Assembly: GCF_002105155.1 (NCBI RefSeq)
Contig: NW_019029004.1
Coordinates: 496,001-560,000 of the forward strand
Reading direction: 5' to 3'
DNA from: Lobosporangium transversale
Taxonomy: Eukaryota > Mortierellomycota > Mortierellomycetes > Mortierellales > Mortierellaceae
DNA: 64,000 nucleotides
The position numbers and the translations under genes are program-made. Every line of letters starts with the position of its first letter. Position 1 is the first letter of the stretch. Under the pieces are notes generated by a model, which ran no database searches, was not told the DNA's origin, and saw nothing but the letters and a program-made list of their open reading frames with translations. Positions 1 to 12,317 of the stretch are shown piece by piece.

Positions 1-1441
1 CCTTTCCTTCCTCCTCTTCTACCATGTCTTTGTTTTCTCCTTTTGATTTATCCACGATAATGATGTTCGTCCTAAAGGTCGCGAAGGCTTCCTCAGTTCG
101 AATATTATTGATACCCTCATCCTCGTCTACAGACCAGGCTGACTGATCACTGGACTTTTGAATAGGATCATCTTGCTTATTATCGATCGGCTCATTGAGA
201 TCCATGTTGAGCTCCAACATGGATGCCAGCTCTTTCATGAATTCACCACCACCCACGTCCATATCATCATCATTCTCGTCTTCCACATCCTCGGCCATCG
301 CGAATCCTCCCTCTTCATCATCATGGATGGTGACGGCACTGTCTTGATTAAAGCCCATAATAAGTGAGGCTGGTACAACGGGCGATGCAGGTGAAGGATG
401 GGAAGAAGCAGAAGTAGAAGATGATGATGAAAGAGAAGAATCCATGGGAATGATGGTATTGATACCCAGGAGAGAAGAGACGATCATCAAGATTGTCCAA
501 ATCCCAAGACCTGTCAAAAGGATCGTCCTGGGCCGTGGAAGCTTCGAGAACTGAGGACCTTGATGACGATGAGTAGTCGGTGTGTTGGTGGCATCTACGG
601 CATCCATATGTGAAGATGAGTTGTTGTCCGTCAGAAACAAAGACCAAGATCGAGCTTCGCCCTCCTTCTCGGCTTGTTCACGTGCTGATGGGCTCATTGG
701 CGCAGTCCGAAGGTTCAAAGATTGGTAACCATCATTGTCTCCCAACCTAAAGCCTGTCGACGCTCTCATGCTCGTTGGGAAGGACCACCTTCGGCGCGAA
801 TCGAGAGAAGAGTTGACCTTGGTTGAAGTCATAGTATGACAGCAATAACTGACATCACCATCATTATCCATTGAGCTTCTCCGAGGCCCTGTTTTCCGTT
901 TGCAATCCGTGGCCGCTGTTGTTGAGACTGTTGCTGTGGTCGAGGGTAAAAATGGGTCGGTGTTATTTTGCTCTTCTTGTGATCGCCAGTGCATCCATCG
1001 AGAAAGCCGTCGGAGTGGAGAGCGAGAGAGGAAGGGGATTTTCTCATGGTCATTCTTTTCTTCGAGTAAACTCAGAACTCTGAAGGCGGAAAGTGGGATC
1101 ATTATGCCAATACAAGGTAACAACAAGATCGAGATGGTACCCCAGGTGCAATGCTCGGTTAACTCTTCAATTAGAGCCATCAATAGGGATGACGTTGATG
1201 ACGATACATCATCGGATGAAACATTGGCATTGTTACTGTTACTGCTGTTGCTGCTGCTGCTGCTGCTGCCGTTATGATAGGTGTAGGTGTAGGCGGTGAG
1301 AGCCGAGGCAAGGAAAGGCAAGATGGAAGGTAAGAGGAATAGTGCTCCAGCGGTCAACAAATCCAGATGTGAGGCCAAAGTCCTCAACAGCTGATCATTT
1401 TCTTTTACATGTTGCTGTTGTTGTTTTTGTGTTAGGGCCAT
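1..1441 (-). CDS. Membrane protein of unknown family, 3' end beyond window edge
   Basis: An uninterrupted minus-strand reading frame runs from an ATG at 1441 to the window edge, about 480 codons with no stop, so the C-terminus is missing. The start (Met-Ala-Leu-Thr, then a short Gln run) precedes a hydrophilic stretch. Three hydrophobic segments follow, near residues 27-50, 100-123 and 306-330, which look like membrane spans. Between the first two lies a Ser/Asn-rich loop, encoded by AGC/AAC repeats near 1230-1270. A basic, Arg-rich loop follows the second. After the third the chain becomes Ser-rich and then strongly acidic (Asp/Glu clusters). I recognise no domain. The base composition and Ser repeats match its neighbours. 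No in-frame stop was found just upstream of the chosen ATG, so an earlier start remains possible. The membrane topology is inferred from hydrophobicity only. Confidence 0.6.
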   Translation of the reverse strand, partial: MALTQKQQQQHVKENDQLLRTLASHLDLLTAGALFLLPSILPFLASALTAYTYTYHNGSSSSSSNSSNSNNANVSSDDVSSSTSSLLMALIEELTEHCTWGTISILLLPCIGIMIPLSAFRVLSLLEEKNDHEKIPFLSRSPLRRLSRWMHWRSQEEQNNTDPFLPSTTATVSTTAATDCKRKTGPRRSSMDNDGDVSYCCHTMTSTKVNSSLDSRRRWSFPTSMRASTGFRLGDNDGYQSLNLRTAPMSPSAREQAEKEGEARSWSLFLTDNNSSSHMDAVDATNTPTTHRHQGPQFSKLPRPRTILLTGLGIWTILMIVSSLLGINTIIPMDSSLSSSSSTSASSHPSPASPVVPASLIMGFNQDSAVTIHDDEEGGFAMAEDVEDENDDDMDVGGGEFMKELASMLELNMDLNEPIDNKQDDPIQKSSDQSAWSVDEDEGINNIRTEEAFATFRTNIIIVDKSKGENKDMVEEEEGK

Positions 1442-2707
1442 ATCACTGCGGAGATCAATTGGCGTTGAAGTCCGCGTGAGTGAAGAGATCGAGATGTTGA
1501 CAGATGCATGACAAGTCTTTATTTCTCCACAAGCTTCTTCTTTCTCTCTCACTAAAGAGTGTTGATCAATATTTTGGGTACCCATGGGAAGGTTGTAATA
1601 GTAAATGGCCGAGGATTGGGAGAGGGAGGGAGGACGAGAAGGGAGAGAAAGAGAAAGGGGGGGGGGGGGAACAGGGTGGAAACAAAGGAAAACAGAATGC
1701 TTTGACAAAAAAAAAAAAAAAAAAAAAAAAAAACTTAAAGTGACATGTGCACAATACACAAATAAAAAGTATATACAGAGAGAGAAAGAGAGAGAAAGAG
1801 AGAAAGAGAGAAAGAGAATGATGGATTGAAAAAGAAAAGAAAAGAAAAGAAAAAAAATGCGAATCAAGACTAAGTAAAAATAAAAAAAATCGTCTCGGAC
1901 TGATTTTGATATTTATATTTCTACTCTGACAGCGCCAGACTGGGCGCAATTAGGAAAAGACGAAGAAAAGGAGTTTAACCTTCTTACTTACTTTTTGCAT
2001 CTGTCCCATATCCACATACACTCATGAATAGACAGCCAGCACAGCCAACGACTCACCATGCACACTTGGGCAGTGGGATATAAAAAATAAAAAAAAATAA
2101 AAAAATTGAGACGGCGACGAACAAGGTTTTGCACAAGATGCTCTGTTTGTGTGTGTAAAAATGATTTTGAGGCAAATGGTTTTTTTTTTTCCTGTTGGAA
2201 TGGTCCTCGGTCGGAGAATGCATGACGCAAGGACGATCTGGTATTCTCAAGTGAACGGATGGGCCTGAACAGCCCCTTCTTTCTTTTCCCCCATCCCTCT
2301 CCCCTGCCCTAAACTCACTCAATTTGCCTGCTTTGTTTTTTTTTTGTCAAACTTCACACACACAAACCACAACCTTTGGGCGTGCGTTGCATCACTTTTG
2401 TACTCTCTTTCTCTTTCTCTCTCAGCCTTCTCTTCCCTTCTCCTGCCTATCAATCAATTCAACTCCATGTTGTTCTGTGATTGTCCTACTGAAATAGGAT
2501 GTTGGCATTGACCTTTCTCTATTTTTTTTTTTTTTTTTTTTTTTAAAAAAATAAAATAAAAAAAAGATGCAGTCAGAAATGGATGTGAAATAAACATATT
2601 ATGTAAAAATGTTCTAAGCTATAGCATGCTCTTTCTTCTCTTTGATTCTGTTCATTTCTTTTTTTGCATAGAAGGTTGGGTCTATTCATTTTCTTGGCAT
2701 CCCGAAG

Positions 2708-2742
<35 letters not shown>

Positions 2743-3119
2743 ACACATGGTGAATACGCCCAAAAAAAAAAAAAAAAAAAAAAAAAAAGGTAAAAATAGC
2801 CTTTCCCCCTTTCATCATAAGTAACAAGGTACATCTATGCTTGAAAGTGGCGTGCAGATTTTTTTTTTTTTTTTCTTAGATGGATTGGTAATGGGGTTTG
2901 GGTGATTAGAATTCGGGGTAGGGTAGGTGCACCGCCTAGAGATCTTTCCCTCGACGCGAAAATAGAAATTATAAAAAAAAAAAAAAAAAAAAGGGTACAC
3001 AACAAGAAAGACGGTTTGAAACCAGTTTTACTATTTGGCACGTGCGATACTGATACATACATAGACTATCATCTAACGTGCTATTTAGACGCGTCCAAAA
3101 TTCATTATAAAAGGGAGGC
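1442..3119. other. Gene-free spacer, homopolymer-rich
   Basis: It lies between the start of the first membrane protein and the stop of the next gene on the same strand, so it should hold the promoter of the former and the 3' end of the latter. It contains a GAGAAA microsatellite (about 1776-1817) and several pure A or T tracts: A near 1707-1733, T at 2522-2544, and A near 2710-2739 and 2762-2788. A palindromic CACGTG lies near 3040. Short reading frames here are low-complexity Phe/Lys strings from these tracts and are not believable genes. Confidence 0.6.
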
Positions 3120-4059
3120 CTAGATGGGAGGTAAAAACCGTGCACCCAATGAAATCATGATCGTGCCTGGCAACAGGCCAACATATGTAAGACATGACGA
3201 GATTGATGTACTCGTTGCTTTCATGCCATTGCTTTGCTCCTCAATAGTTTGTGCTTGAATGATCCATTGGAACAGTCTCATCTGGCTCACTAAGAGAGCC
3301 ATGATAAGTCCCACCATCATCAAACGTTGACCAATAGTATACTGGAGTCTGACCGCTGTGACTCCTTGACTCTTTGAAGACTCCTGCTCCTTCTCCTGCT
3401 CCTTCTCCTGCACTTGCGTGTGCTCCTTAGAAGACGACTTATTATAACCATATTTCTCCTCCTTTAGTTCCTCATTATCCTGTACAAGATGCTGTCCCTC
3501 TTCTTCATCAATATCTCCGAATCGTCCCATCTGACCTTGGGAATCCCCCTCCAACCGCGAAGCCAAAAAAGTCTGCTCGAGCTGTCTCTCCATTGCGCTA
3601 CTGCTTGCTGTCAACAAACCTGTGGCAATGCCTAGAAGCATCACTGCCACATACCAAACGGTATATAGTGGTAAAACTAATGCCTCTATCCGAGACCTTG
3701 TCTCAAAAGCATTATCAAATTCTATCGTGTCCTCCATTGCCGCCACAATAGGGTCCACCGCATTGACCGCTTTGCTTTGGAATTGAAGATGTTCCTGAAC
3801 CTCTTGAACGGCCCCAAGCATGATCCAAAACAAGGCAAACATGAACTGACTTGATAACACACCAGTCCTGGCAGATATGATCTTTGGTACCCATTTCCGG
3901 GTGTTGATAAGGATTGAAGATAATACCAGAAGACTGAACCAAATAATCACTGGAAGCCACGTGGATTTGAATGAATACGGATGATGATAATGGTGGTTAT
4001 AATGATGTGGATGTTGTTGTTCGCCTACACCATTGCTCAACTGGTCATACGACGACAAA

Positions 4060-4097
<38 letters not shown>

Positions 4098-4334
4098 GGA
4101 AGAATATCCGTGAGGAGTATTTGCTGCATATGAGAATGGGTCATGTTGATTGTCCGGGTTGAGAAAGAAAAACTGGCGACTTTGATAGACAAGGAGACCA
4201 ACAGAAGATCCCATAAGTGCAGCGCCTGTTAGGGAGTAAGTAGTAAGCAAGAAAAGTGCTTTTGTCTGCTGCTGCTGCTGTTGCTGTTGCTGACACTCCT
4301 TGTGTCTTGTTGGGAAGAAGTATGCTGTTGCCAT
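3120..4334 (-). CDS. Six-span membrane protein of unknown family
   Basis: A single-exon frame of 404 aa begins at an ATG at 4334 and ends in TAG. Six hydrophobic segments are visible: near residues 27-50, 128-145, 160-180, 222-245, 335-360 and the last 25 residues. That suggests a polytopic membrane protein. A Gln run (CAG repeat, about 4267-4290) sits at the N-terminus. A run of about 15 Ser encoded by an ATG/TCA-type trinucleotide repeat (about 4060-4095) lies in the first loop. A charged Glu/Lys/Gln-rich segment precedes the fifth span and is probably cytosolic. I do not recognise the family, and no catalytic or transport motif is evident. Similarity searching of the spans without the repeats would be needed to place it. 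The frame is intact and its codon use resembles neighbouring genes, so it is probably real. Confidence 0.6.
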
Positions 4335-4944
4335 GATGTCTTGGATGGATAAGAACTATGCTCAATTGGACTGATGTGATGGATCTTTAAGGTATTAAGG
4401 ATGGTATGTTTAAGGAATCAATAAAAAGTTGGTTCAGAATAAAGAGTTGACTATTAAAGAAGCAGAAGGAGTAGAGAGGTAAAAGTATGATGAATGAAAG
4501 GGAAAAAAGTGAAGAAAAAAGAAAAGGGAGAAGAGAAAGGACTGAAAAATGAATGAACAAAGACAAAGCAAAAAGAAAGAGAAAAAGAAAGAAAGAAAGA
4601 AAGAAAAGGAGTACAAAAAAGCGTATACAATGGTTCTAGGTCATGCCTGTTCTCGATGTTATTGTCATTCTCAACTCGACTTGAGCACAATCGGGGTTTA
4701 GGCTAGTCCAAGGATAAAAAAAAGTGAATGACATTGTGCAGTAAGGTATATAATGTTTGTGCTTGTTGGTCAAGACTTTGAGAGCATTTCTTTTTTCTTT
4801 CTTTCCCGGGTAAACTAAAATAAACTGTCCCTGGATATGATATTTTCGGTATCCACCATCTCATTTGATGCTTTCTTAAAGAAAAAGGAATTAAAAAAAA
4901 ACCCCCCCCCTGTTCCTTCAAATAGGACAGGAAATTCATCATTC

Positions 4945-4975
<31 letters not shown>

Positions 4976-5988
4976 AGATGATAAACATTCATAATTAATA
5001 TTCAATTAATGGTCAAAATGGTCATGCAATACATGCGTCTACCCAAAATGATGTAGAAGCTGTTGCACAAATACACAATCTACACTCTCCCTATTTAGCC
5101 TGAGAATTTACAAGGATGACCTGATTCGATGTGAACGTGAAAGGGTTCATGTCAACAATAGCCCAAAATCTGTAGACATGTTTCTTCCGAAGAATAAAAA
5201 AAAAAAACTCTCCTTCTTCAAAGGCAGTGATTATTTAATCTATACATCTGAGCTGAGACTCTGCAACGATTTCAAATGTGGATGTTGGACACAATTCTTT
5301 TTTCCAGTTGGAGGAGAAACTCATGAGCATAAATGACTAAAGAGAATGAACCTTGCCCCAATGACCTTTCAACAAATCCAACAAAGGAAAAAAGGGCTCA
5401 CTATTTCCATTTGTTTTAAACACAAAATGGACAAAAATAATTAAATATGGTTGAGAATATAACCCTAAAACCTGACTGCTTCTGGAGACGATTAAGACTG
5501 CAGTGAATACCCATGAAAGCTGAATCAGTCAAGCTGAAATGGAGGAAGTTATCCAACAAGGAAATGCATTCTTTACAATGTGGAGACGCGTCAGTGTTCA
5601 TATTTCACAAAGTATATCAAAAAGCCACATGAATGGTCCTCCATAACTTTATGACAGCAACAAAGAATAGGAATTATGGGATCATTTTTGCGGGTTTTAT
5701 TCTGGTAATCAGGAAGAAGTACGCTCTAAAGACAAATAAATAGCAAAGAAAATAAATAGAAATGTACATGAGGAAAATAAAAAAAATAAAAAGAGAAGAA
5801 TATGATGATTTGAAACAAAACTACAGTAGCGTGAAAGATAGACTAGGATTAGGAGTAGAGTAGAGATGGCATTCGGATTCAATAGCTAGTTCACCAGGAA
5901 TTATGTGCTACATATCCAAGACCCCTTTCTTTCCTTGCTGCTTTTCTCATATTAAAAAATCCATGTCCTCTTCGTGCACGTTGCTGTC

Positions 5989-6034
<46 letters not shown>

Positions 6035-6048
6035 TATGCAGATTCCTT
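4335..6048. other. Gene-free spacer
   Basis: The stretch is AT-rich and lies between the unknown membrane protein and the stop of the UDP-glucose dehydrogenase gene. It contains GAAA-type simple repeats (about 4500-4610), a C run near 4901-4909, an A tract near 4945-4972 and a T tract at 5991-6022. The T tract faces the 3' end of the dehydrogenase mRNA. No reading frame with recognisable protein character was seen. Confidence 0.6.
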
Positions 6049-8275
6049 TTAAACGCTCTTTCCGATGGTCTCAACACGGAATCCAATTTCTCTGAGCTTA
6101 GGTCCATCCAAGATCAAACGACCATCAAAGATGAAGGCAGGTTTGTGCATGGACTCATAGATCTTCTTGTAGTCCAAGTGCTCCATCTTGAACTCATCCC
6201 ACTCTGTGCAGATGACGAGAGCATCAGCGCCCGCGCAAGCCTCGTAAGCACTGCTACAGACCTGGATGTGCTTCTCGACCTCAGCCTCATTTGTACCAAC
6301 ACCAGGCTCGGTCAGATCCATCTTCATCTGCTTGGCGGAGACCTTTGGATCGTAAACGGCAACATTGGCGCGCTCCTGAATCAAGTAGCTGCAAAGAGTG
6401 ATGGCAGCAGACTCGCGGGTATCGCCAGTATCCTTCTTGAAAGCGAAGCCAAGAAGAGCAATGCGCTTATGGGTAACAGTGTTGAAAAGGGTGCGAACAA
6501 TACGGTGGGTGAAGCGCATCTTTTGGTACTCGTTCATAGTGACAACAGACTTCCAGTACGCAGCGACCTCGGGCAGGAAGAGCTGCTCGCTCAAGTAGAC
6601 GAGGTTAAGGATATCCTTCTGGAAGCAAGAGCCGCCGAAACCAACCGATGCCTTCAAGAATTTAGGTCCAATGCGGGAGTCAGTACCACAAGCATAGGCA
6701 ACCTCATCAACGTCAGCACCAGTGGCCTCGCAAATAGCAGAGAGGGCGTTGATGGAAGAGATACGCTGGGCAAGAAGAGCGTTAGCAGCCAACTTGGAAA
6801 GTTCCGAGGACCACAAGTTCATAGTGATAACGCGCTCCTGGGGAATCCAGCGAGTATAGATATCAACCAACTTTTGCTGAGCAGCAAAGCCCTCAGGGGT
6901 TTGAAGACATCCGATAAGGACACGATCAGGGTTGGTCAAGTCTTTGATGGCAGTACCCTCGGCCAAGAACTCGGGATTGGAGAGGATGTCGAAGCGAATA
7001 TTCTTGCTTGAGTTGGCTTCGAGGATAGTACGCATGCTCTGAGCAGTGCGACAAGGGACAGTCGACTTTTCAATAACGATCTTGGATGAGGTAGCGACCT
7101 GGGCAATACGGCGGGTAGCGGTCTCGATGTAACTAGAAGATCATTGGTATAAGTTACATTCAGTGGATGTTAGAAGACGATTCAATGATCTAATAAGAAT
7201 AAACTATCTTTGTTACAGATATCAGCCTCCAGTAGGCCTCTTCCCCCCTCCAGGAATGTGCAATCGGGATCAAGCGGATACTCTCCCATTGCATTAGCTA
7301 CAGACGGTCCAAATTTTTGACCACAATTTGAGACAGAAGAGGGAAAAAAAGGAGTGCATGGAAGGAGCGAGTCAAGTAAGCTTAGAAGATTCCCGCAGCC
7401 CAATTCTGTCCTGTGGATCAAAGCACGTTTCTAGTTTTTTTTTTTTTTTTTTTTTTAGCTCATTTGATTGTGTCGTTTTGTTTCTTCACCCTCCCCCTTG
7501 ATGACAGCTTACTTTCTTGCAAAATAACCCTTCCAATCGTTTGATATTGAAATAATAAAAGTACTTACGCAAGGTCGGCAGCCATACCAGCACCCATACC
7601 AGTCTTCTTGGTGGGAGTGTTGACAGAAACGAAGATGATGTCAGCATCAATAATAGCCTGATCAACGTTGGTGCTGAAGAACAAGTTCTTGCCGCGACGA
7701 GCAAAGACAACCTCGTCAAGGCCAGGTTCGTAAATAGGGAGTTCATCTGAGTTCCAGGCATCAATACGCGCCTGGTTCAAGTCGACAATGGTGACATTAA
7801 CGTCATGGCATTTGTAAGCAATGACAGCGCTGGAGGGGCCACCTGAAGATCACGATATAAATGATGTAGACAATAACAAAGGGAAAGAAGAAAAGCAAAA
7901 AAAAAAATGAGGTTAAATCGACTTGAATGCCTTGATAGCCTTCTTCAATTGTGAGTGAATGAACGAGTATCCCATCCTGATCCAAAGCTTGGATGGTAGC
8001 AGGACGCGCGATAGTATATGAAAAGAAAACGACAGCGGGTTGATTGCTGATGCAACTGTGTCCATATGCTTGCGGATGGGACCCAAGAGGCGATGGTGAC
8101 GCGTAGCCCTGAAATCTCGAGACTCTGATCTCTTCATTCATTCATTCATTCATTGATTCATTCTTTTTTTTTTTTTTTTTTTTTTTTTTTTGTTGTTGAC
8201 GGACATAAGCATGAAGCATAAATTTCATTATGACCTACCGACGTAACCAGCACCGATACAGCAGACGTTGACCAT
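6049..8275 (-). CDS. UDP-glucose 6-dehydrogenase
   Basis: This enzyme oxidises UDP-glucose to UDP-glucuronate with two NAD+, in the cytosol. It supplies glucuronic acid, a known component of Mucoromycota-type cell walls, and UDP-xylose. Three exons join in phase: 8275-8239, 7842-7569 and 7132-6049, giving 464 aa, the usual length for the family. The N-terminus holds the Rossmann NAD-binding motif ([14 protein letters not shown], split by intron 1). The middle carries VSVNTPT. The active-site cysteine lies in GGSCFQKD near residue 277. The C-terminal UDP-binding domain includes [14 protein letters not shown]. The start was chosen because the glycine-rich motif must lie at the extreme N-terminus. 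Both introns carry T tracts on the plus strand (8164-8191 and about 7437-7456). The assignment is secure at family level. Confidence 0.95.
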
Positions 8276-11013
8276 GATTGTTATTTAGTTTGTAGAAGAG
8301 AAAAAAAAAAAAAGTTGAAGCAAAGAGATGAGGTAGAGCGATGAAGAGGCGAGTGGTGATGTCTATGAAACAGAAAAGAAGAAAGAAAAAAAGAGCAGGG
8401 ACAGGGTATTTAAATGAAAGTCTGGCTTTGGCTTCAACTTTACAATTTAGACTTGCATGAACATCTGTTGAGTCGCACTACTTTATTAACTCAATTTACA
8501 ATAATAAAAATATCGCTCATATTTGTTGACCATTACACTTGCTTCCATCCATCCTTTGCTTTGGCTCTGCCAAAGACAATTAAGCTGGCTATCTCATTGG
8601 CCTCTTTTCTCGATGTCGCTTTTTTTTATTTTTTTTTTATTCTATGAATGGTAAAATATATACAAGCAACTATATTGGGTTCCCCCTATATTGTAACAGT
8701 GACAATGATAGTGCCCCATTAGCATCGTGTTTAGACAAATCTCTCATAGATACCCATTCATGTTCACGTTTTGGCCTTTGTTCTGTGCCCTACTGCTCTG
8801 CTGCTCCATTTCCTGCTATTTTTGGCTGAATCCTATCTACCCCTAGACCCCGTTATCTTTCCAAAAGTCCATCTCCATCCACGGTCTTCTTTCAGACGCT
8901 CCAATGGTCGCGTATTTTTTTTTATTATTTCTGCGTATGCACTGCACTGCACTGCACTGCACTGCATTTTATTCTTTATACCTTTTTGGTTTCCCACAGT
9001 TCCACTGTAGGACAACATTTTCTTTCATTTGAAACACAAACATGTTATTTTCTTTTTTTCGCGTTCCTGTTCAACAATCCTGGTTTGTCGATCAATATTA
9101 ATGAGGATTATGAACTTACGTTTTTTTTTTTTTCCCCATCTTTAATGGTACAAGTAAGCAGACTGTTTTTCTTACGACCTACTTTTCTTTGCACCCCTGA
9201 TATAGAGCATCCCAGAATCATAAGATCAATCAATATATATATTTCTTCATTCTTACGAAAGAGTCAAAGACAGCATCGTTTATTTTTATTATCATGACTG
9301 TTGTACTCAAAGGGAGAAAATAATAAAAAGTGCTCTCATCTTCGCTCTTTGTTTTCTTTTCATTTCCTATCAATCCATTTTTGTTTTTTCTTTACGTCAA
9401 TTCCTTGAATCTTTGTCTGAATTTACAATCATCCACATCAAAATCATCTCTATAAAATTGTTTGCCTTCCAATACAGTGAGCAAGAGCCAATGGTCAAAA
9501 AGTAGGTAAAAAAAAAAAAAAAAAAAAGATGCTTTACACTCGCCCTCGCTAAAACTTTTTTTTTTTTTCTTTTTTTTTAGCCCTTCCAACAGCACTGATC
9601 AATAAGCTTAGAGAATCCGGGTGCATTAACAAAGATAATCGAAATGGTTATAAGAAAAATAAAAAAAAAAAAAAAAGAGCCATCGGAAGTTTCGCGTCTG
9701 CTCATATAATATTTAGAGAGAGTCGACAGTAGCAACAATAATAACTGAAATAGACCAGATCGCAAGTCGCGCTCTTCTTCTTTATCTGTTTGTGAAAGAA
9801 TATGTTTTTTTCTTTTCTGATCCTACATATTTGTTTGATGTAGGCTCACTTCATGATGAGGTGCGTGCCTGAATCTCTATTGTTACTCGTCCACAAGGTC
9901 AAGACAAAGAGACATTTTGTCTATTTATTCATTTTACATTTTTTTTACTTTGTTAGTTCTATCATTACTCTTCCTAACGGACTGCAGATATGCTTTATCG
10001 AAGATAGCATGAATCCAAAGAACGCTTGAATTCTAAGGAAAGTAGATCCACACTTTTTTATTTTATTTTTGTTTTTTTTTTATTTTTTATGGTCTCTATC
10101 TCATTATACAGATATGTATCCTAATGCTTATAATTATGAACCTTTGGTCTTTTTTTATCATTTACTACCTCCAGAGTCGCATCAGAAGAATAAATCCACC
10201 AGCGACAGAGGTACAGATCAACAAGACATTACGTGCAGATCCAAATCATTGAAAAATCAATTGTAGAATAGACTTTTCGGACAACATCAGCGATCGTGTT
10301 TTAATAAACACCTTTTAACTGGCGTGTTGTATTTGTCAATGTGTCTCTTGGATCAAAGTAGAGACAACCACTGCTTGGATCATTTGTCCAAAAAAACAAA
10401 AAAGAGAGATAAGATGAGTTCTAGAGCAAATGATGAACCTTGAGCCCTGACATACTAATAAATGTTGGTGGCGGGGATAGAAAATAAAACAGCATCATAA
10501 TGGTGATGGTAATAATAACAATAGTAAAAATCAAAGCAAATCGGCAATCGCTTCTCCAATGTATTTTTTTTTTTTTTTTTTTTTTTGTAATTTTGAATTA
10601 AAACGGTCCATAGCAAAGGAGAATAGAAAGAGAGATTGAACTGTGCAAGGGAAGCATTCCTGGTGGCACAAATCTTTTTGTCCACCAGGGTCATCGAATC
10701 TTTCTATTTTCAGTCTCGGCATTTTTATTTTTTCTGAGGATGAGTAAATCAAAATCAAACGGCAATGGTAGGGGAGCACAGACGTTCAATGAGATTCAAT
10801 CGTCAAGTACACACAAAACCAATTTCCTTCTACTCCTTCTCTCCTTCCGATTTTGTAAAATAAAATAAATAAAACACAAAAGAAAAATCGGTCCAGGTTG
10901 ACCTCATGTTTTATTTGTTGTTATGATGTTGCTTGCCTGTTAAGCTCGACACTATTGCACTTCGAACCCACTCATTCTCATCTAGCTTTGTGGTTTCTCT
11001 ACACTTTCGTCTT

Positions 11014-11043
<30 letters not shown>
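8276..11043. other. Long gene-free spacer
   Basis: About 2.8 kb, the longest gap in the window, separates the start of UDP-glucose dehydrogenase from the stop of SmE. It is very AT-rich with many A and T tracts, a TTCA microsatellite just inside the dehydrogenase intron edge, and an (ACTGC)n repeat near 8938-8966. Short frames in all directions lack domains or splice-consistent extensions. One short hydrophobic frame near 10165-10245 (minus) was examined and rejected. A non-coding RNA or a fast-evolving small gene cannot be excluded. Confidence 0.5.
8938..8966. repeat. Pentanucleotide repeat (ACTGC)n
   Basis: About five and a half perfect copies of the 5-base unit ACTGC lie in the spacer upstream of UDP-glucose dehydrogenase. 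Confidence 0.9.

Positions 11044-11045
<2 letters not shown>
11018..11045. repeat. T tract overlapping the SmE stop codon
   Basis: A pure run of 28 T on the plus strand overlaps the first two bases of the reverse-complement stop codon of SmE. In the mRNA sense, the stop is followed at once by a long A run encoded in the genome. Confidence 0.9.
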
Positions 11046-12317
11046 ACGACATGGATCCCGACGCAGACTGAATTAATGTAATGTTGTCTCCCTTGAGCAA
11101 AATACGACCTAGGTACAAGGCAATTGCAAAAATAAAAAAAAGGCATTTAGCTTCATCTTGCATCTAGCCAATAAAAGCAACTTTTTTTCTCTTAGAGCTT
11201 ATTTATTTGCATAGGATGCCTTACCAACTTCCTTCCTTGTACCCTTTTTGGTGTTCACCTCTGCTGCATTGTCCAAAACCAAGTTCATAAACTCATCGAA
11301 TCCCTGGTAATAATAATAGCAATAGTAATAGTAATAGCAATAACATAATAATAAAAAGACATCAAATTGTCCAGAAATGCCAGAAAGGTCAAAAGTTAGT
11401 AATATTGATCCCACAAGCGTTTAGAGACGATAACCACTCTATGCGTCTTTTTCGTTGATACTTAAAGAAAGCATTGACAATCATAAAAAGAAAAAGAACG
11501 CACAATGATCTGTCCTTCAATACGAGTGTCCAGTTGCTCATACAACCAAATCTGTACAGGTGATCTCTATAAGCGACCAAAACAAAAAAACAAAAAGAAA
11601 AAAAAAAAGTAATTTAATAATCATATAAAACTTGGTCATTTGTCTCCACTTTCAGTATATTCTTAAGAGAAAAATCACAATGTCATGATATTAATCAGAA
11701 CCATGTTTTGGAATGGATCTTTACCTGTTGCAGATACCTGAAGATCAGGGTCTAAAAAGGTTAATAATAGCAACAACAGTAATAAAAGCCGTTAGTGCCA
11801 TGAATCTAACTTTACGTCCTTTGATATTATGAAGCGCAATGGGTCCGGTTGTTGTCCAAAATGAAAAAAAAAAAAAAAAAAAAAAAAAAATAGCTTGATG
11901 AGCTCCGTTCTTCGTATGCCCGCAGCATCGTCCTGCTCAAGATAAATCCCTCAACTGATCAGAGGGACAATAGTACAATAGTACAACAGAAAGCAACTCA
12001 TGGTTCCAAATATTAGATGGATCTCGCGTCGTAAAAGACTGAAATTATTCTTTCACTCTTTTTTTTTTTTTTCCCTTCTTTCTCGCCAATGACCATTTGT
12101 CCTGTCAGCTTTTCTACTTTCAAGTATTATGATAATAATATTCCCTTTGATAATATCCCTTGAAAAACATAATCCTTGGTTTTTTTTTTTTCTGTAATCT
12201 CCTGCAAAAAAGCCAAGTCCTCAAGCTTTGGATTAGATGTAAAAAAAAAAAAGGGATCTTCCTGGCAAGTTAACTCACAATGGGCTGAACCATAATGCGC
12301 TGGACTTTGGACGACAT
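11044..12317 (-). CDS. SNRPE: Spliceosomal Sm protein E (SmE)
   Basis: SmE is one of the seven Sm proteins forming the ring around U1, U2, U4 and U5 snRNAs. Five small exons join in phase: 12317-12279, 11751-11725, 11566-11504, 11303-11225 and 11108-11044, giving 90 aa (human SmE is 92). The joined protein opens with MSSKVQRIMVQPI, then LIFRYLQQ, IWLYEQLDTRIEGQI (Sm1 motif), GFDEFMNLVLDNAAEV, and RILLKGDNITLI (Sm2 motif). This order matches SmE rather than SmF or SmG. Introns take up nearly 80% of the locus, which is why no long frame is visible. The TAA stop overlaps the end of a 28-base T tract (plus strand), so the message reads straight from the stop into genomically encoded A. The gene is divergent from APC11. 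Confidence 0.93.

Noticed and set aside
6145-7011. 288-codon plus-strand frame opposite UDP-glucose dehydrogenase
   Set aside because: It is the antisense shadow of a strongly conserved enzyme and has no protein motif of its own.
8400-9300. Series of short plus-strand frames near the UDP-glucose dehydrogenase promoter
   Set aside because: Composition-driven, no conserved motif, and none joins to another by GT-AG splicing in phase.
10165-10250. Minus-strand hydrophobic frame resembling a tail-anchored C-terminus (VLLICTSVAGGFILLMRLWR)
   Set aside because: An in-frame stop lies just upstream, with no AG acceptor or ATG between the stop and the segment, so it cannot be an exon without a frameshift.
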